Of a stretch of DNA of 64,000 bases, positions 46,421 through 55,175 are shown piece by piece. How positions within the stretch are numbered: the stretch's first letter is position 1; every line of letters begins with the position of its first letter. Made by a program: the position numbers and the translations under genes. The notes below the pieces were generated by a model. That model searched no databases. It was given only the letters and a program-made list of their open reading frames with translations, and was not told the DNA's origin. Source of the stretch: Cytobacillus eiseniae (GTDB lineage: Bacteria; Bacillota; Bacilli; Bacillales; Cytobacillaceae); assembly GCF_017874625.1 (NCBI RefSeq), contig NZ_JAGIKZ010000005.1, forward strand, positions 62,001 through 126,000, in the 5' to 3' direction.

Positions 46421-47743
46421 TTAATATACAGAAGTATTTTCTTTAGACGTGTTTTCAAGAATTTCTTTTACGCGTTTTAAGAAGTTTCCGCATACTAGTC
46501 CGTCTAACACACGGTGGTCAAGTGACATACATAGGTTAACCATGTCACGTACAGCAATCATGCCATTATCCATAACAACTGGACGTTTAACAATTGATTC
46601 TACTTGAAGAATCGCTGCTTGTGGGTGGTTGATGATTCCGTTTGATTGGATTGAACCAAATGAACCAGTGTTATTCACTGTGAATGTACCACCAGACATT
46701 TCTGCGCCAGTTAATTTACCTGCACGTACTTTTCCTGCTAGCTCACCAATTTCACGAGCAATGCCTTTGATCGTCTTTTCATCCGCATTTTTAATAACTG
46801 GAACGAATAATGCATCTTCAGTTGCAACTGCGATTGAAAGGTTGATATCTTTCTTCTGAACGATTTTATCTCCAGCCCACATAGAGTTGATCATTGGATA
46901 ATCCTTAAGAGCTTGAGCAACAGCTTTTACGAAGAAAGCAAATGGTGTAAGGTTGAAGCCTTCTTTCTTTTTGAAGTCAGCTTTTAATGAATTACGGAAA
47001 TTCATTAGGTTTGTAACGTCAACTTCAATCATCGTCCAAGCGTGTGGAGCTTCATGCTTAGATTTAAGCATGTTTGCAGCGATTGCTTTACGTACGCCAG
47101 ATACTGGGATTTCGATATCACCAGGTACAACTGGTACATTTGTTGGAGCAGCTGATTTAGCAGGTGCCGCTGCTGCCTTTGGAGCAGGAGCTGCTGCTTG
47201 TGGTGCTGCCTCTTGTACAGGTGCTGCTGGTGCAGTGCCTGCTTTTGGAATATTTCCAGACTCAATAAGTGCATTTAAGTCTTTACGAGTAATACGGCCG
47301 CCAGCACCTGTACCAGCAACTTGACTTAAATCAATGCCATGCTCTTGAGAAAGCTTAAGAACTGCTGGTGAGAAACGTGCGCCGCTATTATCAGTTTTTG
47401 CAACTGGAGCTGCTGCTGCAGGAGCTGGAGTGCTAGCTGCCGGTGCTGCTGATGCTTCAGCCGCTGGTGCTGCTGGCGCTTCAGGAGCTGCCGATGCTCC
47501 GCCTTCAGTTTCAATAGTAAGGATTACTTCACCAACTTCGTAAGTTTCTCCTTCTACAGCAATCAACTCTTTAATCACACCATCAAAAGAAGATGGAACT
47601 TCTGAGTTTACTTTATCTGTTGTTACTTCTGCAAGTGGATCATATTTTTTTACTTTATCTCCAACAGAAACGAACCATTGATTGATAGTACCTTCTGTTA
47701 CACTTTCCCCAAGTTTGGGCATTTTAATTTGTTCGATAGCCAA
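46421..47743 (-). CDS. bkdB: Branched-chain 2-oxoacid dehydrogenase E2 (dihydrolipoyl transacylase)
   Basis: 440 residues. The N-terminal lipoyl domain carries the lipoylated Lys in EVTTDKVNSEVPS (about K44). Ala/Pro-rich linkers flank the E1/E3-binding domain (SPAVLKLSQEHGIDLSQV in part), and a C-terminal catalytic domain ends with LDHRVLDG, holding the active His. It forms the core of the complex. Last gene of the bkd operon. Confidence 0.94.
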   Translation of the reverse strand: MAIEQIKMPKLGESVTEGTINQWFVSVGDKVKKYDPLAEVTTDKVNSEVPSSFDGVIKELIAVEGETYEVGEVILTIETEGGASAAPEAPAAPAAEASAAPAASTPAPAAAAPVAKTDNSGARFSPAVLKLSQEHGIDLSQVAGTGAGGRITRKDLNALIESGNIPKAGTAPAAPVQEAAPQAAAPAPKAAAAPAKSAAPTNVPVVPGDIEIPVSGVRKAIAANMLKSKHEAPHAWTMIEVDVTNLMNFRNSLKADFKKKEGFNLTPFAFFVKAVAQALKDYPMINSMWAGDKIVQKKDINLSIAVATEDALFVPVIKNADEKTIKGIAREIGELAGKVRAGKLTGAEMSGGTFTVNNTGSFGSIQSNGIINHPQAAILQVESIVKRPVVMDNGMIAVRDMVNLCMSLDHRVLDGLVCGNFLKRVKEILENTSKENTSVY

Positions 47744-47850
47744 TGGGATTGACCTCCTTCAAGCAATTATATTTCTAGCTGTCATCATCAAGCTGTAGCT
47801 CATAGCCCCTCTAGATATCCTAGTGAGGCATATGAACCTTTTATTATGAA

Positions 47851-48834
47851 TTAGTATTCAGCAAGTTCTCTTGCTGCTTTTTCTACTTTTTCAGGGTTAA
47901 CCATGAAGAATTTCTCCATAGTTGGCGCATACGGCATTGCAGGTACATCAGGACCAGCAAGACGCATGATTGGCGCATCAAGATCAAATAGGCAGTTTTC
48001 AGCAATAATTGCAGCTACCTCACCAATAATGCTACCCTCTTTATTGTCTTCTGTTAGAAGAAGTACTTTACCTGTTTTAGAAGCAGCTTCGATAATTGCT
48101 TCTTTATCTAATGGATATACAGTTCTTAAGTCAAGAACATGTACAGAGATGCCATCTTTAGCTAATTTTTCTGCCGCTTGTAATGCGAAATGCACACATA
48201 GTCCGTAAGTGATGATTGTTAAATCTTCACCTTCGCGTTTTACATCTGCTTTACCAATTGGCAATACATAATCATCATCAGGCACTTCACCTTTGATTAA
48301 ACGGTATGCACGTTTATGTTCAAAGAAAAGTACTGGATCTTCGTCTCGAATTGCTGCTTTTAATAAACCTTTTACATCATAAGGAGTAGAAGGCATAACA
48401 ATTTTCAGACCTGGTTGGTTAGCAAATATTGCTTCAACCGATTGTGAGTGGTATAACGCACCGTGTACTCCGCCACCATATGGTGCACGGATAACCATTG
48501 GACAAGTCCAATCGTTGTTCGTACGGTAACGAACTCTTGTCGCTTCAGAAATAATTTGGTTCACTGCAGGCATAATGAAATCAGCAAATTGCATTTCTGC
48601 GATTGGACGCATGCCGTACATTGCCGCTCCAACACCAACACCAGCTATTGCAGATTCTGAAAGTGGTGTATCCATTACTCGATCTTCACCAAATTTTTCA
48701 TATAAACCATTAGTAGCTTTAAATACGCCACCCTTTAATCCTACGTCTTCACCTAAAACAAAAACTTTTGGATCTCTTTCCATTTCTTCGCGGATTGCCA
48801 TGGTTACCGCATCAATATAAGAAATTACAGCCAT
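47851..48834 (-). CDS. bkdAB: Branched-chain 2-oxoacid dehydrogenase E1 beta subunit
   Basis: A 327-residue transketolase-like subunit beginning MAVISYIDAVTMAIREEM. It has LGEDVGLKGGVFKATNGL near the N-terminus, APYGGGVHGALYHSQS and a transketolase C-terminal domain (GKVLLLTEDNKEGSII). With the alpha subunit it decarboxylates branched 2-oxoacids using thiamine diphosphate. It follows bkdAA by 15 bp. Confidence 0.94.
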   Translation of the reverse strand: MAVISYIDAVTMAIREEMERDPKVFVLGEDVGLKGGVFKATNGLYEKFGEDRVMDTPLSESAIAGVGVGAAMYGMRPIAEMQFADFIMPAVNQIISEATRVRYRTNNDWTCPMVIRAPYGGGVHGALYHSQSVEAIFANQPGLKIVMPSTPYDVKGLLKAAIRDEDPVLFFEHKRAYRLIKGEVPDDDYVLPIGKADVKREGEDLTIITYGLCVHFALQAAEKLAKDGISVHVLDLRTVYPLDKEAIIEAASKTGKVLLLTEDNKEGSIIGEVAAIIAENCLFDLDAPIMRLAGPDVPAMPYAPTMEKFFMVNPEKVEKAARELAEY

Positions 48835-48849
48835 GTTTATTCCTCCTTA

Positions 48850-49845
48850 CTATTCAGCGTATACGTATTTCATTGCATGTTCTGGATCTGCATATGGTGC
48901 ATTTTCAGCGTAATCTGTCGCATCATTAACAATTGCCATAATACGATCTTCGAATTCTTTTTCTTTTGCATCATCCATGATTTTGTTTTCTTTCAAGTAT
49001 GCTGCGAAAGTGATCATAGAATCAATTTTCTTAGCTTCTTCTACTTCTTCACGTGAACGATATGGACGATCATCATCATCGGAAGAGTGTGGAGTTAAGC
49101 GGTATGAAACAGTTTCAACTAATGTTGGGCCTTCGCCTTTACGTCCTCTGTCTGCAGCAGCTTTAACAGCTTCATAAACAGCAAGTGGATCATTTCCATC
49201 AACTGTTACACCAGGCATTCCATAACCAATTGCACGGTCAGATACTTTTTCACATGCTAATTGTCTTTCAATCGGAGTAGAGATTGCGTATTTATTATTT
49301 TCACACATGAAGATAACTGGAAGCTTATGTACGCCCGCAAAGTTTGCACCTTCATGGAAATCTCCTTGGTTAGAAGAACCTTCACCAAATGTTACAAATG
49401 TAACTAGGTCTTTTCCTTCTAATTTTCCGCCTAATGCCACACCAACAGCATGTGGAACTTGTGTTGTAACCGGTGAAGAACCTGTTACGATACGATTTTT
49501 CTTTTGACCGAAGTGACCTGGCATTTGACGTCCGCCTGAGTTTGGATCTTCAGCTTTTGCAAATGCAGAAAGCATTAATTCTCTAGCAGTCATACCAAAG
49601 TGTAATACTACACCCATATCACGGTAGTATGGCAGTACATAATCCTTATCTTTATCAAGTGCGTATGCTGCACCAACTTGAGCCGCTTCTTGACCTTGAC
49701 ATGAAATAACAAATGGAATTTTACCAGCACGGTTTAGAAGCCACATACGCTCATCAATACGACGTGCTAAAAGCATTGTTTCATACATTTCTAATACTTT
49801 CTCATCGCTTAAACCAAGCTCTTTATGACGATTTTTTTTAGCCAT
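48850..49845 (-). CDS. bkdAA: Branched-chain 2-oxoacid dehydrogenase E1 alpha subunit
   Basis: 331 residues with the thiamine diphosphate motif starting FGEGSSNQGDFHEG and ending CENNKYA, the active-site region ISCQGQEAAQVGAAY and the phosphorylation-loop-like RLTPHSSDDDDRPYR. Coupled in order to bkdAB; preceded by lpdV with a small hairpin in the gap. Confidence 0.94.
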   Translation of the reverse strand: MAKKNRHKELGLSDEKVLEMYETMLLARRIDERMWLLNRAGKIPFVISCQGQEAAQVGAAYALDKDKDYVLPYYRDMGVVLHFGMTARELMLSAFAKAEDPNSGGRQMPGHFGQKKNRIVTGSSPVTTQVPHAVGVALGGKLEGKDLVTFVTFGEGSSNQGDFHEGANFAGVHKLPVIFMCENNKYAISTPIERQLACEKVSDRAIGYGMPGVTVDGNDPLAVYEAVKAAADRGRKGEGPTLVETVSYRLTPHSSDDDDRPYRSREEVEEAKKIDSMITFAAYLKENKIMDDAKEKEFEDRIMAIVNDATDYAENAPYADPEHAMKYVYAE

Positions 49846-49870
49846 TTTATAACCTCCTAAGTTAAGTATG

Positions 49871-49891
49871 TATGAGAGCTAACATGTAGCT
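49871..49891 (-). other. Intra-operon hairpin between lpdV and bkdAA
   Basis: GAGAGCT-AACATGT-AGCTCTC: seven perfect pairs, no T run. Possibly an mRNA-processing or stabilising element. Confidence 0.45.
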
Positions 49892-49903
49892 CTCAAATTA
49901 TTA

Positions 49904-51322
49904 TTATCCGTGAATTGCTTTCCCATCCACAGCTAATGCTGCTTCGCCCATTGCTTCTGATAATGATGGGTGAGGGTGGATTGTGTGTGCCACTTCCCAT
50001 GGTGTTGCGTCAAGAACTTTTGCAAGACCCGCTTCAGAAATCATGTCTGTTACGTGCGGTCCAATCATGTGCACACCTAGAATATCATTTGTTTCTTCAT
50101 CAGCAACAATTTTCACAAAGCCATCAGATTCACCAAATACAAGTGCTTTACCGATTGCTTTGAATGAAAATTTGCCTGTTTTTACTTTAAAGCCTTTTTC
50201 TTTTGCTTGATCTTCTGTAATCCCAACACTTGCAGCCTCAGGAGCACTATAGATACATTTTGAAACAAGATCATAATCGATTGGATGTGGATTTTCTCCA
50301 GCAATATGTTCAACAGCAACGATTCCTTCATGTGAAGCAACATGTGCTAATTGTAGTCCACCGATTACATCACCAATTGCGTAAATATGAGATTCTTTCG
50401 TTTGGAAGAACTCATTTGTAGCGATGTAGCCTTTTTCAACTTGAATATCTGTATTTTCAAGGCCAATTCCTTCAACGTTAGCTTGACGTCCAACAGAAAC
50501 AAGAACTTTTGCAGCTGTAAATTCTTTCTGCTCTCCTTTAACCTCTGCAGAAATTGATACAACATCCCCTTGCTTAAGTGTTTCAGGAAGAACTTTTGCA
50601 CTTGTTACGATTTTCACGCCTTTTTTCTTCATCAGACGTTGCATTTCTTTCGAAATCTCTTTGTCTTCTGTAGGAATAATGCGATCTGCATATTCAATTA
50701 CAGTAACATCTGAACCGAAATCTGAAAGCATAGAAGCCCACTCGATACCAATTACGCCACCACCAACGATGATAATTGACTTTGGAATTTCTTCCATTGC
50801 TAATGCTTCATCAGAAGTCATTACATTTCCGCCAATTTCTAGTCCTGGCAATGTACGAGGGCGTGAACCTGTTGCAACGATCACATTTTTAGGTACTAGC
50901 ATTGCATTATCTTCACCGTTGTTCATTTCTACAGAAATTGTTCCAGGCATTGGAGAGAAAATAGATGGACCTAAAATACGGCCAAGTCCTTCATAAATAT
51001 CAATTTTCCCTTGTTTCATAAGGTGTTGAACGCCTTTGTGAAGCTGATCAACAATTTTCGTTTTTCTTTCTTGTACCTTACCGAAGTTTACAGAAACATC
51101 ACTAGATAGAACACCAAATTCTTCACTATTTTTTGTTTGTGCATATACTTCAGCACTTCTTAGTAACGCTTTACTTGGAATACATCCTTTATGTAGGCAA
51201 GTACCTCCAAGTTTTCCTTTTTCAACTAAAGCTGTTTTTAACCCTAATTGAGAAGCACGGATCGCTGCTACATATCCGCCAGTTCCTCCACCAAGTATGA
51301 CTAAATCATATTCTTCTGCCAT
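49904..51322 (-). CDS. lpdV: Dihydrolipoyl dehydrogenase E3 of the Bkd complex
   Basis: A 472-residue FAD disulfide oxidoreductase that reoxidises the E2 lipoyl group. FAD site LGGGTGGYVAAIRA, redox-active GGTCLHKGCIPSK, NAD site IIVGGGVIGIEWASM and the catalytic His in HTIHPHPSLSEA are all present. Operon context separates it from the general pyruvate-complex E3. Confidence 0.94.
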   Translation of the reverse strand: MAEEYDLVILGGGTGGYVAAIRASQLGLKTALVEKGKLGGTCLHKGCIPSKALLRSAEVYAQTKNSEEFGVLSSDVSVNFGKVQERKTKIVDQLHKGVQHLMKQGKIDIYEGLGRILGPSIFSPMPGTISVEMNNGEDNAMLVPKNVIVATGSRPRTLPGLEIGGNVMTSDEALAMEEIPKSIIIVGGGVIGIEWASMLSDFGSDVTVIEYADRIIPTEDKEISKEMQRLMKKKGVKIVTSAKVLPETLKQGDVVSISAEVKGEQKEFTAAKVLVSVGRQANVEGIGLENTDIQVEKGYIATNEFFQTKESHIYAIGDVIGGLQLAHVASHEGIVAVEHIAGENPHPIDYDLVSKCIYSAPEAASVGITEDQAKEKGFKVKTGKFSFKAIGKALVFGESDGFVKIVADEETNDILGVHMIGPHVTDMISEAGLAKVLDATPWEVAHTIHPHPSLSEAMGEAALAVDGKAIHG

Positions 51323-51353
51323 TTTTACTTCCTCCTATCATATGCCCAATTAG

Positions 51354-51393
51354 ACGGCCGGAATGTTGCCCATTTGGACAACAGGATCCGGCT
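51354..51393 (-). other. Intra-operon hairpin between buk and lpdV
   Basis: GCCGGA-GTTG pairs with CAAC-TCCGGC across a ten-base loop with small internal loops. No T run. Confidence 0.45.
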
Positions 51394-51407
51394 TTTACGA
51401 ACATCCC

Positions 51408-52511
51408 TTATTGAACAGTAGCTGCTACTTTACCTGGGTAAGTCTTTTCTGTTTCTTCTCCACGAAGAACACGAAGAGCGCCTTCAGCAAGTGCTTGTAA
51501 TTCATCTTCACCTGGCTGTACGATAACGTCAGCAATCCAGCTAATGCGATCGCTGATTTCTTTTACGAAGCCTTTCCCGTAAGCAAGTCCACCAGTAATG
51601 ATAATCGCATCTACTTTTCCGTTAAGAACTGCACTTGCAGAACCGATCTCTTTTGCAACTTGGTAAGCCATTGCTGAGTATACCAACTTCGCATTTTCAT
51701 CGCCATTTTCAATCATTTTTTCTACTTTGACTGCATCATTCGTACCTAGATAGCCAACAAGACCACCTTGACCAACTAGCTTCTTCATGATTTCTTCACG
51801 GTAGAATTGACCTGAATAGCATAATGATACTAATTCTCCTACTGGCACGGTTCCAGCACGTTCTGGACTGAATGGACCTTCACCATGTAAACCATTGTTT
51901 ACGTCGATTACTCTTCCTTGTTTATGAGCACCGACTGTAATTCCACCACCCATATGGGTAATGATTAAATTAAGCTCTTCATATTTCTTTCCAAGTTGCT
52001 TAGCAACTCTACGCGCAACTGCCTTTTGGTTCAATGCATGGAAGATACTCACACGTTCAACGAGTGATAATCCAGAAACACGAGCAATTGGCTCCATTTC
52101 GTCAACAACAACTGGATCAACGATATAGGAAGGGATATTTAAAGCTGTTGCAATTTCATACGCTAAGATACCACCAAGATTAGAAGCATGCTGACCCGCA
52201 AAACCTTCACGTAAGTCACTTAGCATCGCATCGTTTACATTGTAAGTTCCACCTTCAATTGGTCTTAACAATCCGCCACGACCACATACAGCACTTAGTT
52301 TCGATATATTAAAGCCTTCTTGATCCAACGTCTCAAGAATAGCGTTTTTTCGGAATTCATATTGATCAATAATATTTTCAAATGTATTAATGACATCCGT
52401 ATCATGACGTAATGTTTTTTCTAGAATAGAAATGTCATTATCGAAAACGCCAATTTTCGTTGATGTAGAACCTGGATTGATGACGAGAATTCGATGTCCT
52501 TGTTCTTGCAC
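51408..52511 (-). CDS. buk: Butyrate kinase (branched-chain fatty acid kinase)
   Basis: 367 residues of the acetokinase family from a GTG preceded by GGAGGTTTAACA. The phosphate-binding [14 protein letters not shown] and [14 protein letters not shown] are conserved. It makes ATP from branched acyl phosphates produced by Ptb, releasing isobutyrate, isovalerate or 2-methylbutyrate. It lies 332 bp after bcd, the gap holding an intergenic repeat and a hairpin. Confidence 0.93.
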   Translation of the reverse strand: MQEQGHRILVINPGSTSTKIGVFDNDISILEKTLRHDTDVINTFENIIDQYEFRKNAILETLDQEGFNISKLSAVCGRGGLLRPIEGGTYNVNDAMLSDLREGFAGQHASNLGGILAYEIATALNIPSYIVDPVVVDEMEPIARVSGLSLVERVSIFHALNQKAVARRVAKQLGKKYEELNLIITHMGGGITVGAHKQGRVIDVNNGLHGEGPFSPERAGTVPVGELVSLCYSGQFYREEIMKKLVGQGGLVGYLGTNDAVKVEKMIENGDENAKLVYSAMAYQVAKEIGSASAVLNGKVDAIIITGGLAYGKGFVKEISDRISWIADVIVQPGEDELQALAEGALRVLRGEETEKTYPGKVAATVQ

Positions 52512-52606
52512 TGTTAAACCTCCAATAGAAACAGATCCTCCCAGCAGATTTCTAAGCTGATATCTGCTGGAATAGACGGCTGCTTCATTATTTCTAAAAA
52601 GTGAGG

Positions 52607-52628
52607 GCGCTGAACTTTTATTCAGCGC
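52607..52628 (-). other. Hairpin between bcd and buk
   Basis: GCGCTGAA / TTCAGCGC, eight perfect pairs, six-base loop; minus strand continues CCTCACTTTTT. Could be a partial terminator. Confidence 0.4.
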
Positions 52629-52695
52629 TTTGCTCTTGCTATCATTGTTTTACTTGCTTCTTATAAGGATATTTCGTAAAAACTTGTTAAATCTG

Positions 52696-52841
52696 ATCAA
52701 GCCGCTTCCACTTTTCTCTGTCCAGCTCCAGCGGCTACCTCCTCGAGGTCATAAGTCAATCTGGATTGAAGGTTAAAGTACAACCTTCATTCCAGCTCGT
52801 CTTATGCTTGTCGGAGGTGACCAAGCCGCTTCCACTTTTCT
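52696..52841 (+). repeat. Intergenic repeat family 1, copy D
   Basis: The fullest copy. A 19-bp perfect direct repeat AAGCCGCTTCCACTTTTCT bounds it (52699-52717 and 52823-52841), with inner inverted ends AGCGGCTACCTCC / GGAGGTGACCAAGCC and a central GAAGGTT / AACCTTC hairpin. It touches the bcd stop codon. The rest of the bcd-buk gap holds the hairpin at 52607 and nothing else recognised. Confidence 0.8.
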
Positions 52842-52843
52842 AA

Positions 52844-53938
52844 TTAACGGTGGCTTAGGATGTTGCGGCCATTTTGTAGGAATTGGCTGCGAGATTGTTG
52901 AACTCTTGCAATTCTTTCTTCAGCCATACGGTCAGCTGCTTTGTAAGAAGGAATACCATCGCGTTTTGAGATTTCCATAACTTTTGCAATTGTATCGTAA
53001 AGTCCTTCTACTTTCTTCATTGCACGCTCAGCATTGTAGCCGTATAATTCGTCAGCAACGTTAATAACGCCACCAGCATTAATTACATAGTCAGGTGCAT
53101 AAACGATACCCATTTCATGGATGATGTCACCGTGACGTTCTTCTTTTAATTGGTTGTTAGCAGATCCAGCAATTACTTTTGCTTTGAATTGTGGAATTGT
53201 ATCATCATTTACAGTTGCGCCAAGTGCACATGGTGCGTAGATATCACATTCAACGCCGTAGATTTCATCTGGGTCAACCGCTTTAGCACCGAAGTCATTA
53301 ACAGCACGTTGAACAGCTTCTTTGTTGATATCAGTAACGATTAATTGAGCGCCTTCCTCATGTAAATGTTTACATAAGTGGTATGCAACGTTACCTACAC
53401 CTTGTACTGCAACTACTTTACCTTCTAAAGAATCTGTTCCAAATGCTTCTTTAGCTGCAGCTTTCATCCCTACATACACACCGTAAGCTGTTACTGGAGA
53501 TGGGTTACCTGATGAACCGAATGCAGGAGAGATACCTGTTACAAATTTAGTTTCTTCGTAAATAAGGTCCATATCAGCAACAGTTGTACCAACATCTTCA
53601 GCTGTGATGTAACGACCATTTAAGCCTTGAACAAATCGGCCAAATGCGCGGAACATTTCTTCGTTCTTATCTTTACGAGGGTCGCCGATAATAACTGTTT
53701 TACCGCCACCAAGATTAAGTCCAGCAGCAGCATTTTTGTAAGTCATACCTTTAGCAAGACGCAATGCATCTTCAATTGCAGCTTCTTCAGAAGCATATGT
53801 CCACATACGAGTACCACCAAGTGCTGGTCCTAATGTTGTATCATGAATTGCAATAATTGCTTTTAAACCTGAAGTTTTATCTTGGCATAATACCACTTGT
53901 TCGTAATCATACTTTTCTAGATATTTGAAAATTTCCAT
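52844..53938 (-). CDS. bcd: Leucine (branched-chain amino acid) dehydrogenase
   Basis: A 364-residue NAD-dependent enzyme deaminating Leu, Ile and Val to 2-oxoacids. The catalytic Lys lies in [18 protein letters not shown]; the Rossmann motif is [14 protein letters not shown]. The N-terminus [20 protein letters not shown] (20 shown) is typical of Bacillus Leu dehydrogenase. Second gene of the operon, after ptb. Confidence 0.95.
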   Translation of the reverse strand: MEIFKYLEKYDYEQVVLCQDKTSGLKAIIAIHDTTLGPALGGTRMWTYASEEAAIEDALRLAKGMTYKNAAAGLNLGGGKTVIIGDPRKDKNEEMFRAFGRFVQGLNGRYITAEDVGTTVADMDLIYEETKFVTGISPAFGSSGNPSPVTAYGVYVGMKAAAKEAFGTDSLEGKVVAVQGVGNVAYHLCKHLHEEGAQLIVTDINKEAVQRAVNDFGAKAVDPDEIYGVECDIYAPCALGATVNDDTIPQFKAKVIAGSANNQLKEERHGDIIHEMGIVYAPDYVINAGGVINVADELYGYNAERAMKKVEGLYDTIAKVMEISKRDGIPSYKAADRMAEERIARVQQSRSQFLQNGRNILSHR

Positions 53939-53969
53939 TATAAAATTCCTCCCAAAATATGCGTGTAAT

Positions 53970-54875
53970 TTATTTAGATGCAGAGCAAATGGCTAAAGCA
54001 AGTGAGTATACTTTACTTTCAGCGGAATCGGCTCTGGATGTTAAAACAATTGGTGCTTTGGCGCCAGCAATTACTGCCCCTACCTTCGCTTTTGCGAAAT
54101 ATACTAATGATTTATATAGGGCATTGCCAACTTCTATCGTAGGAACTAGCAAGATGTCTGCTTGTCCAGCGACTTCACTCTTTATTCCCTTATGCTCAGC
54201 TGCAGCTAAGGAAATTGCATTATCTAATGCGAGTGGCCCATCTACAATACAGTCTTTGATTTGACCACGCTTATTCATTGCAGTTAATGCGGCAGCATCT
54301 AATGTTGCCTGCATCGCAGGGTTCACAACTTCCACTGCTGCAATTGGCGCAACTAGTGGTGTTTCAACACCAATGCTTTTTGCAATTCCAACAGCATTGT
54401 TGATTATTTGAGCCTTTTGAGTTAAATCAGGCGCAATATTCATCGCTGCATCTGTAAGAATTGTAAAACGATCAAATCCTTCTACTTCAAAAACAGCAAC
54501 ATGGGACAATACACTTCCTGTACGTAATCCATATTCTTTATTCAACACAGCTTTCAAAATAGTTGCAGTAGGGACATTCCCTTTCATCAACACATTTGCT
54601 TCATTCAGCTTCACTGCTTTTACAGCATGTTCTGCCGCAGCAGCACTTGAAGGTGTGTGAATAATTTGAAGTTTTTCATTTTTAGCTAAATCACCATGAT
54701 GCTCATCCATAATTTGAAGAATTTTTTCTTTATCCCCAAACAATATGAATTTGGCTAAATTGTGATTGAGTGCTTCAGCAACAGCTTCGATCACTTCATG
54801 ATCTTCTGCGGCAGCAACTGCTACAGTTTTTTCTTCATATTGGGTGGCTCTCTTTATAAGCGAATCCAATTTCAT
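53970..54875 (-). CDS. ptb: Phosphate butyryltransferase (branched-chain acyl-CoA)
   Basis: 301 residues of the phosphate acetyl/butyryltransferase family. It begins [20 protein letters not shown] and contains [17 protein letters not shown] and [15 protein letters not shown]. It converts branched acyl-CoA to acyl phosphate for Buk. The start follows AAGGGGTTGAGACA; the in-frame start at 54905 is rejected. First gene of the sigma-54-driven bkd operon. Confidence 0.92.
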   Translation of the reverse strand: MKLDSLIKRATQYEEKTVAVAAAEDHEVIEAVAEALNHNLAKFILFGDKEKILQIMDEHHGDLAKNEKLQIIHTPSSAAAAEHAVKAVKLNEANVLMKGNVPTATILKAVLNKEYGLRTGSVLSHVAVFEVEGFDRFTILTDAAMNIAPDLTQKAQIINNAVGIAKSIGVETPLVAPIAAVEVVNPAMQATLDAAALTAMNKRGQIKDCIVDGPLALDNAISLAAAEHKGIKSEVAGQADILLVPTIEVGNALYKSLVYFAKAKVGAVIAGAKAPIVLTSRADSAESKVYSLALAICSASK

Positions 54876-54892
54876 TGTCTCAACCCCTTTAC

Positions 54893-55035
54893 TCGAGAAG
54901 CGCAAGGATCTTATTCAAGGACGTCAAGCATAAGTCGAGCCCTTTCGAAGATTTCATTTCATCCTCTTGAAAGTTCGGCTTTACCTTCATTCCATAGATG
55001 CTGGAGTTAGACAACTCCTAGACTCCTAAAGCACT
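54893..55035 (-). repeat. Intergenic repeat family 1, copy E (diverged), in the ptb leader
   Basis: Ends AAGCGCAAGGATC and TCCTAAAGCACTT are imperfect inverted repeats; CAAGCATAAGTCGAGC matches the family core reversed; a central TTTCAAGAGGATGA / TTCGAAAG region forms the loop arm. It sits between the sigma-54 promoter and ptb, so it is transcribed as leader RNA. Confidence 0.55.
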
Positions 55036-55081
55036 TAACTTTTGCTTCAATTATCATGTTGCTACACTCACTTAGTATTTA

Positions 55082-55097
55082 TGCAAGAACTGTGCCA
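55082..55097 (-). promoter_or_regulatory. Sigma-54 (SigL) promoter of the bkd operon
   Basis: Minus strand TGGCAC-AGTTC-TTGCA, a perfect -24/-12 element, about 205 bp upstream of the ptb start. It fits activation by the adjacent BkdR. Confidence 0.92.
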
Positions 55098-55138
55098 AAT
55101 CTAAAAGCTGATGAAAACGCTTTTTCACAAAAATAATT

Positions 55139-55175
55139 CATGCAATAATTTTCATAGTGTGAAATTTATTGCATG
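55139..55175. promoter_or_regulatory. Probable BkdR upstream activating palindrome
   Basis: CATGCAATAATTTTCA and TGAAATTTATTGCATG, 16-bp arms with one mismatch around a five-base centre. It is centred about 85 bp upstream of the predicted start site of the sigma-54 promoter and overlaps the last codons and stop of bkdR. Confidence 0.75.

Noticed and set aside
47029-47514. Antisense and frame-shifted ORFs rich in Gln/Leu or Ala over bkdB
   Set aside because: They are shadows of the Ala/Pro-rich linker of the E2 protein.
52844-55165. Plus-strand ORFs over bcd and ptb
   Set aside because: Codon use, ribosome sites and homology all support the minus-strand genes; the plus frames are shadows.
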